In this document: positions 10,660-18,679 of the stretch, in pieces
Layout of the letters: each line of letters begins with the position of its first letter
Position numbering within the stretch: the stretch's first letter is position 1
Assembly (NCBI RefSeq): GCF_029051645.1
Contig: NZ_JAACFS010000008.1
Span: 124,001 to 188,000 of the forward strand
Direction of reading: 5' to 3'
DNA: 64,000 nucleotides
DNA from: Bradyrhizobium sp. CSA112
GTDB lineage: Bacteria; Pseudomonadota; Alphaproteobacteria; Rhizobiales; Xanthobacteraceae
The notes under the pieces: generated by a model
Databases searched by the model: none
What the model saw: only the letters and a program-made list of their open reading frames with translations
Told to the model about the DNA's origin: nothing
Translations under genes and position numbers: made by a program

Positions 10660-10760
10660 ACTTTTCCACACGAGACCGCGGGTGCAACGAGCACCCGGCA
10701 TTCCCTGCTCCCTCCGTTGGGAGACAAGTTTGACGCAAACTCGGGCTAAACGCGCCGCGA
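10660..10760. repeat. dispersed intergenic repeat, CACCCGGCATTCCCTG type
   Basis: A copy of a repeat recognisable by the core CACCCGGCATTCCCTGC, which gives spurious GAGNAGCSLHP-like peptides when translated and recurs in Bradyrhizobium genomes (general knowledge, not searched). It includes the hairpin CGGGTGC (10679-10685) / GCACCCG (10691-10697). Borders are approximate. Confidence 0.6.
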
Positions 10761-10784
10761 GAACGCCGACACATATTCGGTTGT

Positions 10785-10900
10785 CGTCACCCGCCTTGTG
10801 CGCAATTGCGCACTGGGGCGGGTGATCCAGTATCCTAGAGACAGCAATGATTGAACCGAGAAGCCGCGGCGTACTGGATACTCCGCGTTCGCGGAGTATG
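10785..10900. repeat. palindromic intergenic repeat with three nested hairpins
   Basis: Contains TCACCCGC (10786-10793) paired with GCGGGTGA (10817-10824), enclosing the perfect palindrome GTGCGCAATTGCGCAC (10798-10813). To the right, ATACTCCGCG (10878-10887) pairs with CGCGGAGTAT (10890-10899). CCAGTA and TACTGG flank the middle. No gene signal. It resembles mobile REP-type elements. Confidence 0.7.
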
Positions 10901-10928
10901 ACAGTCATTGTGGCGCCTCGGTATTTCA

Positions 10929-11045
10929 CCGTCATTGCGAGCTAAGCGAAGCAATCCACTCTTTGTTTGTGCGGCTAAATGGATTGCTTCGCAGAGCCTG
11001 TCATCCGGCGGCGCTTTGCACCGACCGGGTGGCTCGCGATGACGC
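10929..11045. repeat. inverted repeat, GTCATTGCGAG / GGATTGCTTCGC type
   Basis: The left arm 10929-10958 (CCGTCATTGCGAG... GCAATCCA) is mirrored by TGGATTGCTTCGC from 10979 and by CTCGCGATGACG at 11033-11044. This pair of sequences is a familiar dispersed element in alphaproteobacterial spacers. It abuts the caspase-fold gene's 3' end. Confidence 0.7.
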
Positions 11046-11065
11046 GGATAGGCCGCAGCGGAGCA

Positions 11066-12565
11066 CTACCGCCGAAAACTCTTGATCTCCGAGACGCTGC
11101 CGTCGCGGTAGGTCAGTTCCACCGAGACCGATTTGGTCGCCGGCGTGAGCTTCAAATAGGGCTGCGCGTCGTGCGGAATGACACTGGGATCCCTGGGATC
11201 GCAGGGCGGCATTTTCAACACCTTGTCGGGCACCGTGCTGTCGATGCCGACGCGTACTTCGCGGATCGCGCAGCGATAGGACATCAGGTGCGTATAGTAG
11301 ACCAGAAGCCCGTTGTATTCGCGGAACGACAGCCAGCTCGTCGCAGTCATGTCGAGGATCTTGCGCTGGTCGCGGATCAGCGCGGCCTCGGGATCGAACC
11401 GGATCGGGAATGGCCCTTGCAGCTCGCCATTGGTATCGACATAGCGGACCTGGATGATGGCCGCAGGTGCATCGGCCGGCAGTTCGATCGACGGATTGGG
11501 CATCCGCTTGCGGGTCCGCGGGTCGAGCGTATCCATGAAGCCGGTCTCGCGGAAATCGCCGCCCTCTCCAATCCGCCAGGAAATGCCGAGCGTCGGGTCG
11601 GCAATCGAGAACACCACGGTCCAGCCGCCATTGTGACGCGAGAACATCGCGATCGGCGCGTTGACGGAATCGTTCTGCGGCTTGAGTTGCTGCACCGGCG
11701 GCAACGCCGCCAGCTTCTGCAACGGCTCGGCGGGCTTCGCCGCCACTTCCGCCGGGCCTTTCGCAATGCCGTTGAGGAACACGTCGTCGACCATCTGGTC
11801 GAAATAGACCGGGATCTGCTTGTGACGAACCGTCTCTGCCAGTTCGCTGACCGAGCGCCGCGTGCGCTGCGCGACCTGAACGAGGTTCGCGCCGGGCTGC
11901 GTCAATTCCTTGGAGAAGGTTCGCGTGAACACCGAATTGGGATTGGCGTCGTCATTGGAAAGCCGGTCGAGCGCGGTCTGCCGCGGCCCCGCAGAGAAGA
12001 TCGAGAACACGCCTTCCGGCAATTGCGTCATCGGCGCAAGGCCGCCGCCACCCGCCACCGCACGCGTGCCCGCGCGTTCGAACGGATTGTTGCGGCAGGC
12101 ATCAAACACCAAAATGGCGGTGCGCACTTTCCGGTTTTGCAGCCGCTCGATGATGCGGTCGGCCAGGATCGAAGCGTCGCGCACCAGCTCTTCCTGGCCT
12201 TCGGTCGCCGCCGGCACGTCAGTCGGCAGCAGGAAATTCTGGCCGGCGATTTCAAAACCGTGGCCGGCATAGAAGAAGAACGCGGTGTCGCCGGCGTCGA
12301 CCGCCTTGTCGAAGGCCAGCAACGTCTGGCTGAACGCCTGCCGGTTCTGGTTTTCCGCCACCATCACCGTGAAGCCGAGCTGCTTGAGCGTATCGCCCAT
12401 GGTGCGGGCGTCGTTGACCGCCTTCTGCAGCCTGGGCACGTTCCGGTAGTCGTTGTTGCCGACCACGAGCGCAACGCGCTTTTCGGCATAGGCCGGGACC
12501 GCGAAGGCCGCCATGCAAGCTGCAAGGCCCGTCACCGCGAGCAATCTGGAAAGCCAACCCTTCAT
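11066..12565 (-). CDS. exported caspase-fold (peptidase C14) protein
   Basis: A 499-residue protein with a signal peptide (residues 1-27, ending AVPAYA) followed by a caspase-like domain. It begins KRVALVVGNNDY; the catalytic His is in YAGHG (His102) and the catalytic Cys in DACRNNP (Cys157). The domain ends near 270. The C-terminal 230 residues hold a predicted beta-rich region starting at NAPIAMFSRHNGG with no motif I can name. Bacterial C14 proteins cleave after basic or acidic residues; substrates are mostly unknown. The ATG at 12565 has GGGGGA upstream. It diverges from the DEAD-box helicase. Confidence 0.9.
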   Translation of the reverse strand: MKGWLSRLLAVTGLAACMAAFAVPAYAEKRVALVVGNNDYRNVPRLQKAVNDARTMGDTLKQLGFTVMVAENQNRQAFSQTLLAFDKAVDAGDTAFFFYAGHGFEIAGQNFLLPTDVPAATEGQEELVRDASILADRIIERLQNRKVRTAILVFDACRNNPFERAGTRAVAGGGGLAPMTQLPEGVFSIFSAGPRQTALDRLSNDDANPNSVFTRTFSKELTQPGANLVQVAQRTRRSVSELAETVRHKQIPVYFDQMVDDVFLNGIAKGPAEVAAKPAEPLQKLAALPPVQQLKPQNDSVNAPIAMFSRHNGGWTVVFSIADPTLGISWRIGEGGDFRETGFMDTLDPRTRKRMPNPSIELPADAPAAIIQVRYVDTNGELQGPFPIRFDPEAALIRDQRKILDMTATSWLSFREYNGLLVYYTHLMSYRCAIREVRVGIDSTVPDKVLKMPPCDPRDPSVIPHDAQPYLKLTPATKSVSVELTYRDGSVSEIKSFRR

Positions 12566-12949
12566 CGAAATCCCCCAGCGCACGAATGGTCCTGGTTCAG
12601 GCCGTGCAAAGCCGCTTCATGCCATAGTCAGCATCCCGATGCCCACGGTTCAACGGCTCCGGTTGATAGGAATACAGCGGCTCGGTTTGACGGCCAAATG
12701 ACGGTTTTCGCCGTTATTTGTGCGAAAACATTAAGCTTTTTCGCTATATGGTCAGTTCCCAGATTGACTTTGGCCATTTCGACCCTATGTTCGCGCTCAA
12801 CGCGGCCTTGGATCGAAACGCGATTCTTTAGGTTAGCCGCTCGTCTGCGTAAGTCAGAGCCCCCAGCTTTTCAAAGCGCGCCGTTTCGGGGCAAAACGCG
12901 ACAGCCTTTTTACCCTCGATTCCGAACGGCGGTGTCGACTAGAGGCTCA
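12566..12949. other. divergent spacer between caspase-fold gene and helicase
   Basis: 384 bases with no convincing gene. It must hold both promoters. The part from about 12700 to 12830 is AT-richer than its surroundings and contains a small inverted repeat (ACGGTTTTCGCCGT, 12702-12715). The helicase leader could be long, as is common for RhlE-type genes, but no regulatory RNA fold is clear. Confidence 0.5.
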
Positions 12950-14428
12950 ATGTCTTTTTCCCATCTCGGACTTTCCGATAAGGTCCTCGCCGCAGTTGCG
13001 GCCACCGGCTACACTACCCCTACCCCCATCCAGGAACAGGCGATCCCCCACGTTCTGGCCCGCCGCGACGTTCTCGGCATCGCCCAGACCGGCACCGGCA
13101 AAACCGCCGCCTTCGTCCTGCCCATGCTCACACTTCTGGAAAAGGGCCGCGCCCGGGCTCGGATGCCCCGCACCCTGATCCTTGAACCGACCCGCGAACT
13201 CGCCGCCCAGGTCAAAGAGAATTTCGACAAATACGGCGCCGGCCAGAAACTCAACGTCGCACTCCTGATCGGCGGCGTCTCGTTCGGCGACCAGGACAGT
13301 AAGCTGACCCGCGGCGTCGACGTCTTGATCGCAACCCCCGGCCGCCTGCTCGACCACACCGAGCGCGGCGGTCTCCTGCTTACCGGCGTCGAACTGCTGG
13401 TCATCGACGAAGCCGACCGCATGCTGGACATGGGCTTCATCCCCGACATCGAACGGATCTGCAAGCTGGTGCCGTTCACGCGGCAAACCCTGTTCTTCAC
13501 CGCGACGATGCCGCCGGAAATCAGCCGCATCAGCGAAACCTTCCTGCACAATCCCGAACGGATCGAAGTTTCGAAGCCCGCCACGACTGCGACAGGCGTG
13601 TCGCAGTTCCAGGTTCGCGGCGGTCGCGAGCCGCACGAGAAGCGTGAGTTGCTTCGCTGCCTCCTGCGCGACGCCAAGGACCTCAACAACGCGATCATCT
13701 TCTGCAATCGCAAGCGCGAAGTCGCCGTCGTTTACAAATCGCTGCAGAAACACGGCTTCAGCGTCGGCGCCCTGCATGGCGACATGGATCAGTCGGCGCG
13801 CACCGCGGCGCTCGATCAATTCCGCAAGGGCGAGATTCCGTTGCTGGTGGCCTCCGACGTCGCCGCCCGCGGCCTCGACATTCCCGCCGTCAGCCACGTC
13901 TTCAATTTCGACGTGCCGCATCATGCCGACGATTACGTGCACCGCATCGGCCGTACCGGACGCGCCGGTCGCGCCGGCACCGCGATCTCGATCGTCACCT
14001 CGCTCGACAGCAAATCGATCGCTGCGATCGAACGGTTGATCGGGCAAACCATTCCGCCCGCCGAAGGCGATTACGCCGTACACCCGGATGCATCCGGCGA
14101 GACCGATCAGCCGCGCGAACATCGCTCACGCGAGGGCTCCCGGGACGGTTCGCGCGGAGGCCGCAAACCGCGCCGCGAACGCGAGCCGCGACAGCCCAAA
14201 ACGGCCGATCGCGAACCGCGGCAGGCCAAGGGTGCTGGCCGCAGCGCCAAGCCCCAGCCGGAGTCGCCGGCCGCACTCTTCACGCCGCCGGCTTCTGCAC
14301 AGCCTTCGCGCGTGCCCTCGATCGGCCGGCCCGAGCCGCGGCGTGCCCAGCGCGAGGTCGAATCGGAGCCCGCCGATCACTCGCACCTTCCCGCATTCCT
14401 GTTGCGGCCCGTGCGCGCCCGCGTCTGA
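12950..14428 (+). CDS. rhlE: DEAD-box RNA helicase, RhlE type
   Basis: A 492-residue ATP-dependent RNA helicase. All core motifs are present: the Q motif region (GYTTPTPIQEQAI), AQTGTGKT, PTRELA, TPGRLLDH, VIDEADRMLDMGF, TATMP (motif III), IIFCNRKREV, ASDVAARGLDIP and HRIGRTGRAGR. The core ends near residue 375. The remaining roughly 115 residues are a basic, disordered Arg/Pro/Ser/Gly-rich tail (SREGSRDGSRGGRKPRRERE) that probably binds RNA or RNase E. AGAGG precedes the ATG at 12950. RhlE proteins remodel RNA in mRNA decay or ribosome assembly, notably in cold. The RhlE assignment is by overall pattern; other subfamilies are possible. Confidence 0.93.
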   Translation: MSFSHLGLSDKVLAAVAATGYTTPTPIQEQAIPHVLARRDVLGIAQTGTGKTAAFVLPMLTLLEKGRARARMPRTLILEPTRELAAQVKENFDKYGAGQKLNVALLIGGVSFGDQDSKLTRGVDVLIATPGRLLDHTERGGLLLTGVELLVIDEADRMLDMGFIPDIERICKLVPFTRQTLFFTATMPPEISRISETFLHNPERIEVSKPATTATGVSQFQVRGGREPHEKRELLRCLLRDAKDLNNAIIFCNRKREVAVVYKSLQKHGFSVGALHGDMDQSARTAALDQFRKGEIPLLVASDVAARGLDIPAVSHVFNFDVPHHADDYVHRIGRTGRAGRAGTAISIVTSLDSKSIAAIERLIGQTIPPAEGDYAVHPDASGETDQPREHRSREGSRDGSRGGRKPRREREPRQPKTADREPRQAKGAGRSAKPQPESPAALFTPPASAQPSRVPSIGRPEPRRAQREVESEPADHSHLPAFLLRPVRARV

Positions 14429-14568
14429 TTGGACGTCGATATCGACGTCGATCCTTGCGGCCGGAAGCATTTACCGGCCGTTCATCCTCCTCCGTTAACT
14501 TGGCAGCATAATTTAAATCATTGCCGCACGGCAACGACCGGCGCTGCTCGCTATTGGGGACGGGATCA

Positions 14569-15636
14569 GTGGTCAAGCTGCTGGACGAACACGAACGCAC
14601 GATGGCGTTTGCCGAAGTCGCATTGGGCCAGATCAAATCCCTCCGGCAGACCGCCGTCCCGCGCAACTATGAAATCTGGTACGTCTACGCGACCGGATAC
14701 AACGCCCCCCTCAACAAGATCATCAACGAGACGCTGGCGCGCAACGGCAGGCTGAGCGAGTCAGATCTCGAACAGATCTACGAAACCTATCTGTCCCACA
14801 TCAAGGCCTCCGACCGCATCGACAAGGTCGGTGCGCGCGTGATCGGCGAGATCGACGACGTGATGGCCCTCATCACCGAGGCGCTCGGCATGTCGGAGAG
14901 CTACGACGCCAAGCTGAGCGGCGCCAACGAGAAACTCAGGAATGCCAAGAGCCGCGATCAGATCAAGGCAATCGTCGACGGCCTGGTGAAGTCAACCCGC
15001 GAGATGCGCGACACCAACAAGGCGCTGGAAAACCGGCTGTCGCTGTCGAGGACCGAGATCAGCAACCTCCAGCACAGCCTCGAGGCGATCCGCACCGAGA
15101 GCCTGACCGATCCACTGACCGGATTGGGCAACCGCAAATATTTCGACCGCTCGATCGAGATGGCGGTGCAGACGGCGCTGGCGAACGGCGAACCGCTGTC
15201 GCTGTTGATGTTCGACATCGACCATTTCAAATCGTTCAACGATTCCTACGGCCATCTCACGGGCGATCAGGTGCTGCGGCTGGTTGCGATGTCGTTGAAG
15301 CAAACCATCAAGGGCCAGGACATCACCGCCCGCTACGGCGGTGAGGAGTTCGCGGTCGTGCTGCCCAATACCGGGCTGCGCCAGGCGCTGACGGTCGCCG
15401 ACCACATCCGGCGCGCGGTAATGGCGAAGGAATTGAAGAAGAAGTCGACCGGCGAGATTCTCGGGCGCGTCACCATCTCGGTCGGCGTCTCCATGCTCAA
15501 GCCGGACGACGACACGGATTCATTGATCGAACGCGCCGATGCGTGCCTGTACGCAGCCAAGCGCAACGGCCGCAACCGCGTGATCTGCGAAGTCGATCCC
15601 GAATACGCCGACGAGACTCGCATCCAGGTCGCGTAA
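14569..15636 (+). CDS. GGDEF-domain diguanylate cyclase
   Basis: A 355-residue cytoplasmic enzyme that would make cyclic di-GMP from two GTP. Residues 1-185 are a helical N-terminal region, with a coiled coil near 130-180 and no membrane segment. The GGDEF domain follows: SLTDPLTGLGNRKYFD, FDIDHFKSFND, the active-site GGEEF (residues 257-261), and ADACLYAAKRNGRN. At the usual inhibitory I-site position (RxxD) the sequence is KGQD, so product feedback may be weak. The GTG at 14569 was chosen because GGGGA lies 8 bases upstream; a TTG at 14521 would add 16 residues. The input signal is unknown. Confidence 0.92.
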   Translation: MVKLLDEHERTMAFAEVALGQIKSLRQTAVPRNYEIWYVYATGYNAPLNKIINETLARNGRLSESDLEQIYETYLSHIKASDRIDKVGARVIGEIDDVMALITEALGMSESYDAKLSGANEKLRNAKSRDQIKAIVDGLVKSTREMRDTNKALENRLSLSRTEISNLQHSLEAIRTESLTDPLTGLGNRKYFDRSIEMAVQTALANGEPLSLLMFDIDHFKSFNDSYGHLTGDQVLRLVAMSLKQTIKGQDITARYGGEEFAVVLPNTGLRQALTVADHIRRAVMAKELKKKSTGEILGRVTISVGVSMLKPDDDTDSLIERADACLYAAKRNGRNRVICEVDPEYADETRIQVA

Positions 15637-15647
15637 TGGGATGGGAA

Positions 15648-16094
15648 CTATCGGCGCGGCGCCTTCGCCTTTGTCGCCGGCTTCCTCGCCACCGGATTCT
15701 TCGTCGGCGCCTTACGGCCCGCAGCCGGCTTGGTCGCGGCCCGCTTCGCTGCCTGACGCGCCTTGGGACGCTTGCGCAAAGCGGCGCGCTGCGCCGCCGC
15801 CAGTGCGGCCCTCGCCCATTCCGCTAATTCCTCGGAATCGTCAAACAGACGCGCCGGCAATTGCCAGTAGGAGTTCACGGTGACCGTCTTGGCCCGCGTC
15901 TGGTACTGGAATGGTGTCGATCCCTCGGCTTCGAATTGCGGGATCGTTTGTTCGTCGGCGCGAAGATAAAGCCCGGCGCGCAGCGCGAGCGCGAAGTTGG
16001 TGCCGTCGGCGGAGATGCCGAAGCCGGAAAACATCTTGCGGATGGTGACCGGGCCGAAATCGGCGAACAGATCGATCAGGAAATCACGGTCCAT
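15648..16094 (-). CDS. TfoX N-terminal-domain protein with basic tail
   Basis: A 148-residue protein. Residues 1-100 match the TfoX N-terminal domain (FADFGPVTIRKMFSGFGI, FALALRAGLYLRAD, SYWQLPARLFDDSEELAEWARAAL). The last 45 residues are a Lys/Ala/Pro/Arg-rich tail similar to histone H1 or AlgP, which likely binds nucleic acid. TfoX/Sxy controls competence in gammaproteobacteria, but the isolated N-terminal domain is widespread and its job in rhizobia is unknown. The ATG at 16094 is preceded by a G-rich stretch. It faces the cyclase gene, with only 11 bases between the stops. Confidence 0.85.
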   Translation of the reverse strand: MDRDFLIDLFADFGPVTIRKMFSGFGISADGTNFALALRAGLYLRADEQTIPQFEAEGSTPFQYQTRAKTVTVNSYWQLPARLFDDSEELAEWARAALAAAQRAALRKRPKARQAAKRAATKPAAGRKAPTKNPVARKPATKAKAPRR

Positions 16095-16121
16095 CGCTCA
16101 CCGCCCCCGGCGATGCGGTTG

Positions 16122-16511
16122 TTAGCCCTTCGCCGGCGTCAGTTGCACCGACTCGCCGCAGCCACAGGCCGAGACCTGGTTCGGGTTGTTGAAGATGAAC
16201 TGGGCCTGCATCTTGTCGGCCTTGTAGTCCATCTCGGTGCCGAGCAGGAACAAGACCGCCTTGGGGTCGACCAGGATTTTCACGCCCTTGTCCTCGACCA
16301 CTTCGTCGGTCGGACGGACCTCATGGGCATATTCCACCGTGTACGACTGCCCGGCGCAGCCGCCGTTTTTGATCCCGACGCGCAAGCCGACGATCTCGGA
16401 ATCGGCGCGCTTGGTCAGCTCCGTGATCCGCGCAGCCGCCGCCTCGGTCAGTTTCATGACCTGCGGGCGCGGCCGCGGCTTCGGCTTGGAAGACTGTACG
16501 GTGGTATCCAT
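16122..16511 (-). CDS. sufA: A-type Fe-S carrier SufA/IscA
   Basis: A 129-residue HesB/IscA-family protein that receives Fe-S clusters from the SufBCD scaffold and passes them to apoproteins. The three conserved cysteines are visible: one in KNGGCAGQSY and two in the C-terminal SACGCGES. The N-terminal 20 residues are a Lys/Pro/Arg-rich extension (SKPKPRPRPQ). Start at 16511 (MDTTVQSS) with GGGAG about 10 bases upstream; an in-frame ATG at 16535 is possible. It is the last gene of the leftward suf cluster, 129 bases after the VOC gene, so it may also have its own promoter. Confidence 0.92.
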   Translation of the reverse strand: MDTTVQSSKPKPRPRPQVMKLTEAAAARITELTKRADSEIVGLRVGIKNGGCAGQSYTVEYAHEVRPTDEVVEDKGVKILVDPKAVLFLLGTEMDYKADKMQAQFIFNNPNQVSACGCGESVQLTPAKG

Positions 16512-16640
16512 TGCACTCGATCTCCCGCGTCGCATTGTGGCGACGAGCTATCATGGCATTAAAATAACAACGAAAATCCCGCTGTGAAGGCCTCTCGTCA
16601 TGAACTCGATCAGAACCCGTCGAAACCAGCCGCAAGTATC

Positions 16641-17054
16641 CTAGTAAATCGCCCAAATTCCCGGTGTTGCCAATTCCAGCAGGTGATTGTCCGGGTCGCG
16701 GAAGTAGACGCTCTTGCCGCCGCGCGGCCAGTCCGTCCTGCCTTCGATCGCCACTTGGTGCTCGCCAAGCGACTTTTCCCAAACCGGCAACTCGGCTGCC
16801 TCGACGGCAAAGGCCAAGTGAATGGGGCCACTGCCGTCATGCGGCGGAATGGTGCCGCCGGGGAGCTGGATCGTCTCAGGTGTCGAGCCGCGGAGAAACA
16901 GCAGCAGCACGCTCCGGCCGCCGATATCGTACGCCAGAAACCGCGAGTCTGCAGTCAGTGGCACAAGCCCGAGCACCTTCTCGTAAAACGCGCGGGCGCG
17001 GTCGAGGTCATCGACATAAAGCGCGGTCTCGATGACACCGGATAGTTTAGGCAA
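16641..17054 (-). CDS. VOC-family (glyoxalase/dioxygenase fold) protein inside the suf cluster
   Basis: A 137-residue vicinal-oxygen-chelate protein: ETALYVDDLDRARAFYEKVLGL at the N-terminus, HLAFAV in the middle, YFRDPDNHLLELATPG at the end. Metal-site candidates are the His of HLAF and the Glu of LLEL. Start is a TTG at 17054: the in-frame triplet four codons upstream is a stop (TGA), and AAGGGA lies 4-5 bases before the TTG, so this rare start is nearly forced. It begins 9 bases after sufT, so it is surely co-transcribed. Substrate unknown. Confidence 0.88.
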   Translation of the reverse strand: MPKLSGVIETALYVDDLDRARAFYEKVLGLVPLTADSRFLAYDIGGRSVLLLFLRGSTPETIQLPGGTIPPHDGSGPIHLAFAVEAAELPVWEKSLGEHQVAIEGRTDWPRGGKSVYFRDPDNHLLELATPGIWAIY

Positions 17055-17063
17055 CGGGTCCCT

Positions 17064-17435
17064 TCACCACATGTTGAGGACGAGGCGTGCCTCGTCGGAC
17101 ATCCGATCGGGCGTCCAAGCCGGATCCCATACCAGGTTGACATTGACGACGCCGACGCCGGGAACGCTGGCGATCGCGTTCTCCACCATGGTCGGCAGCT
17201 CGCCGGCCGCCGGACAGTTCGGCGTAGTGAGCGTCATCGTCACGTCGACGCCGCGGTCGTCCTTGAGGTCGACCTTATAGATCAGGCCGAGCTCATAGAT
17301 GTCGGCGGGAATTTCCGGGTCGAACACCGTCTTCAGCGCCGCGACGATTTCGGTCCCCAGCCGCTCGGTCTCCTCGGGCGGCAGCGCCGACTGGGTTTCC
17401 ATATTGGCTGACTTGACTTCGGCCGTATCACTCAT
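17064..17435 (-). CDS. sufT: SufT/MIP18-family Fe-S assembly factor
   Basis: A 123-residue protein of the DUF59/MIP18 family: ALKTVFDPEIPADIYELGLIY, then VTMTLTTPNCPAAGELP with the conserved Cys, then VNLVWDPAW. SufT proteins help mature Fe-S proteins under high demand. Its ATG overlaps the sufS stop as ATGA (17432-17435), showing translational coupling. Confidence 0.93.
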   Translation of the reverse strand: MSDTAEVKSANMETQSALPPEETERLGTEIVAALKTVFDPEIPADIYELGLIYKVDLKDDRGVDVTMTLTTPNCPAAGELPTMVENAIASVPGVGVVNVNLVWDPAWTPDRMSDEARLVLNMW

Positions 17436-18679
17436 GAGAACAAATCCCGCGCCTTGATCAGCGCCTGTGCCAGATGGTCGACTTCTTCCCGGGTATTATA
17501 CATCCCAAACGACGCGCGGCAGGTGGCTGTGACATTGAACCGCTCTAAAAGCGGCATCACGCAATGGGTGCCCGCACGCACCGCGATGCCCTGCCGGTCG
17601 ATCACGGTCGAAACGTCGTGGGCATGGGCACCCTTCATCTCGAAGGAAATCACGGGGCCCTTGTTGCGCGCAGTGCCGATCAACCGCAGCGAATTGATTT
17701 CCCGCAGGCGCTCCTGCGCATAGGAAAGCAGGTCATGCTCATGCGCGGCAATGCGCTCCTTGCCGATCGAGTTGACGTAGTCAATCGCAGCGCCCAGCCC
17801 GATCGCCTCGACGATCGGCGGCGTGCCGGCCTCGAACTTGTGCGGCGGATCGCCATAGGTGACCCAGTCCTTTGCCACCTCGCGGATCATCTCGCCGCCG
17901 CCATTATAGGGCCGCATCGCGACCAGGTGCTCATGCTTGGCGTAGAGCGCGCCAATCCCGGTCGGGCCATAGATCTTGTGGCCGGTGAAGGCGTAGAAAT
18001 CGCAATCAAGGTCCTGCACGTCGATCGGCAGATGCACCGCGCCTTGCGCTCCGTCGATCAGCACCGGAATGCCGCGGTCATGGGCGAGCTTCACGACCTC
18101 CTTGACCGGGACGAAAGTGCCGAGCGCGTTCGACATCTGGGTGATGGCGACGAGCTTGGTGCGCGGCGTCAGCAGCTTCTCGAATTCCTCGATCAGGAAA
18201 TTGCCGTCGTCGTCGACCGGCGCCCATTTGATCACGGCCCCATGGCGCTCGCGCAGGAAGTGCCAGGGTACGATGTTGGAGTGATGCTCCATGATCGAGA
18301 GCACGATCTCGTCGCCCTGCTTGATGTTCGGCTCGCCGAAGGACGACGCCACGAGATTGATGGCTTCGGTGACATTGCGGGTGAAGATGATTTCTTCGCT
18401 ACGCCCTGCATTGACGAATTTCGCCACCTTGGCACGGGCGCCCTCGTAAGCCTCGGTCGCGGCATTGGCTAGGTAATGCAGGCCGCGATGCACGTTGGCG
18501 TATTCGCTTGTGTAAGCCTCCGTCATGCGGTCGAGCACGGCGGTCGGCTTCTGCGCGGAGGCGGCGTTGTCGAGATAGACCAGCGGCTTGCCATAGACCT
18601 TCATCGCCAGCGCGGGGAAATCCTCCCGCACGCGGGCCACGTCATAGGCACCATTCCTGACCGCCGGGTGCTGCGTCAT
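17432..18679 (-). CDS. sufS: cysteine desulfurase SufS
   Basis: A 415-residue group II cysteine desulfurase that supplies persulfide sulfur for Fe-S assembly. The N-terminal motif VYLDNAASAQKP, the PLP-contact region EHHSNIVPW, the PLP Lys in FTGHKIYGP, and the active-site Cys in RAGTHCVMPLL are all present. It overlaps sufD by ATGA at 18676-18679 and sufT by ATGA at its 3' end, so the three are translated as a unit. No sufE gene is seen next to it; the partner may be encoded elsewhere. Confidence 0.95.
   Translation of the reverse strand: MTQHPAVRNGAYDVARVREDFPALAMKVYGKPLVYLDNAASAQKPTAVLDRMTEAYTSEYANVHRGLHYLANAATEAYEGARAKVAKFVNAGRSEEIIFTRNVTEAINLVASSFGEPNIKQGDEIVLSIMEHHSNIVPWHFLRERHGAVIKWAPVDDDGNFLIEEFEKLLTPRTKLVAITQMSNALGTFVPVKEVVKLAHDRGIPVLIDGAQGAVHLPIDVQDLDCDFYAFTGHKIYGPTGIGALYAKHEHLVAMRPYNGGGEMIREVAKDWVTYGDPPHKFEAGTPPIVEAIGLGAAIDYVNSIGKERIAAHEHDLLSYAQERLREINSLRLIGTARNKGPVISFEMKGAHAHDVSTVIDRQGIAVRAGTHCVMPLLERFNVTATCRASFGMYNTREEVDHLAQALIKARDLFS

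Noticed and set aside
10979..12949. Very long upstream extension of the helicase frame, antisense to the caspase-fold gene
   Set aside because: The helicase fold starts at 12950 with its own SD, and the caspase gene on the other strand has intact catalytic motifs.
12947..14122. 391-codon frame antisense to the helicase
   Set aside because: A GC-driven shadow; no start signal or domain.
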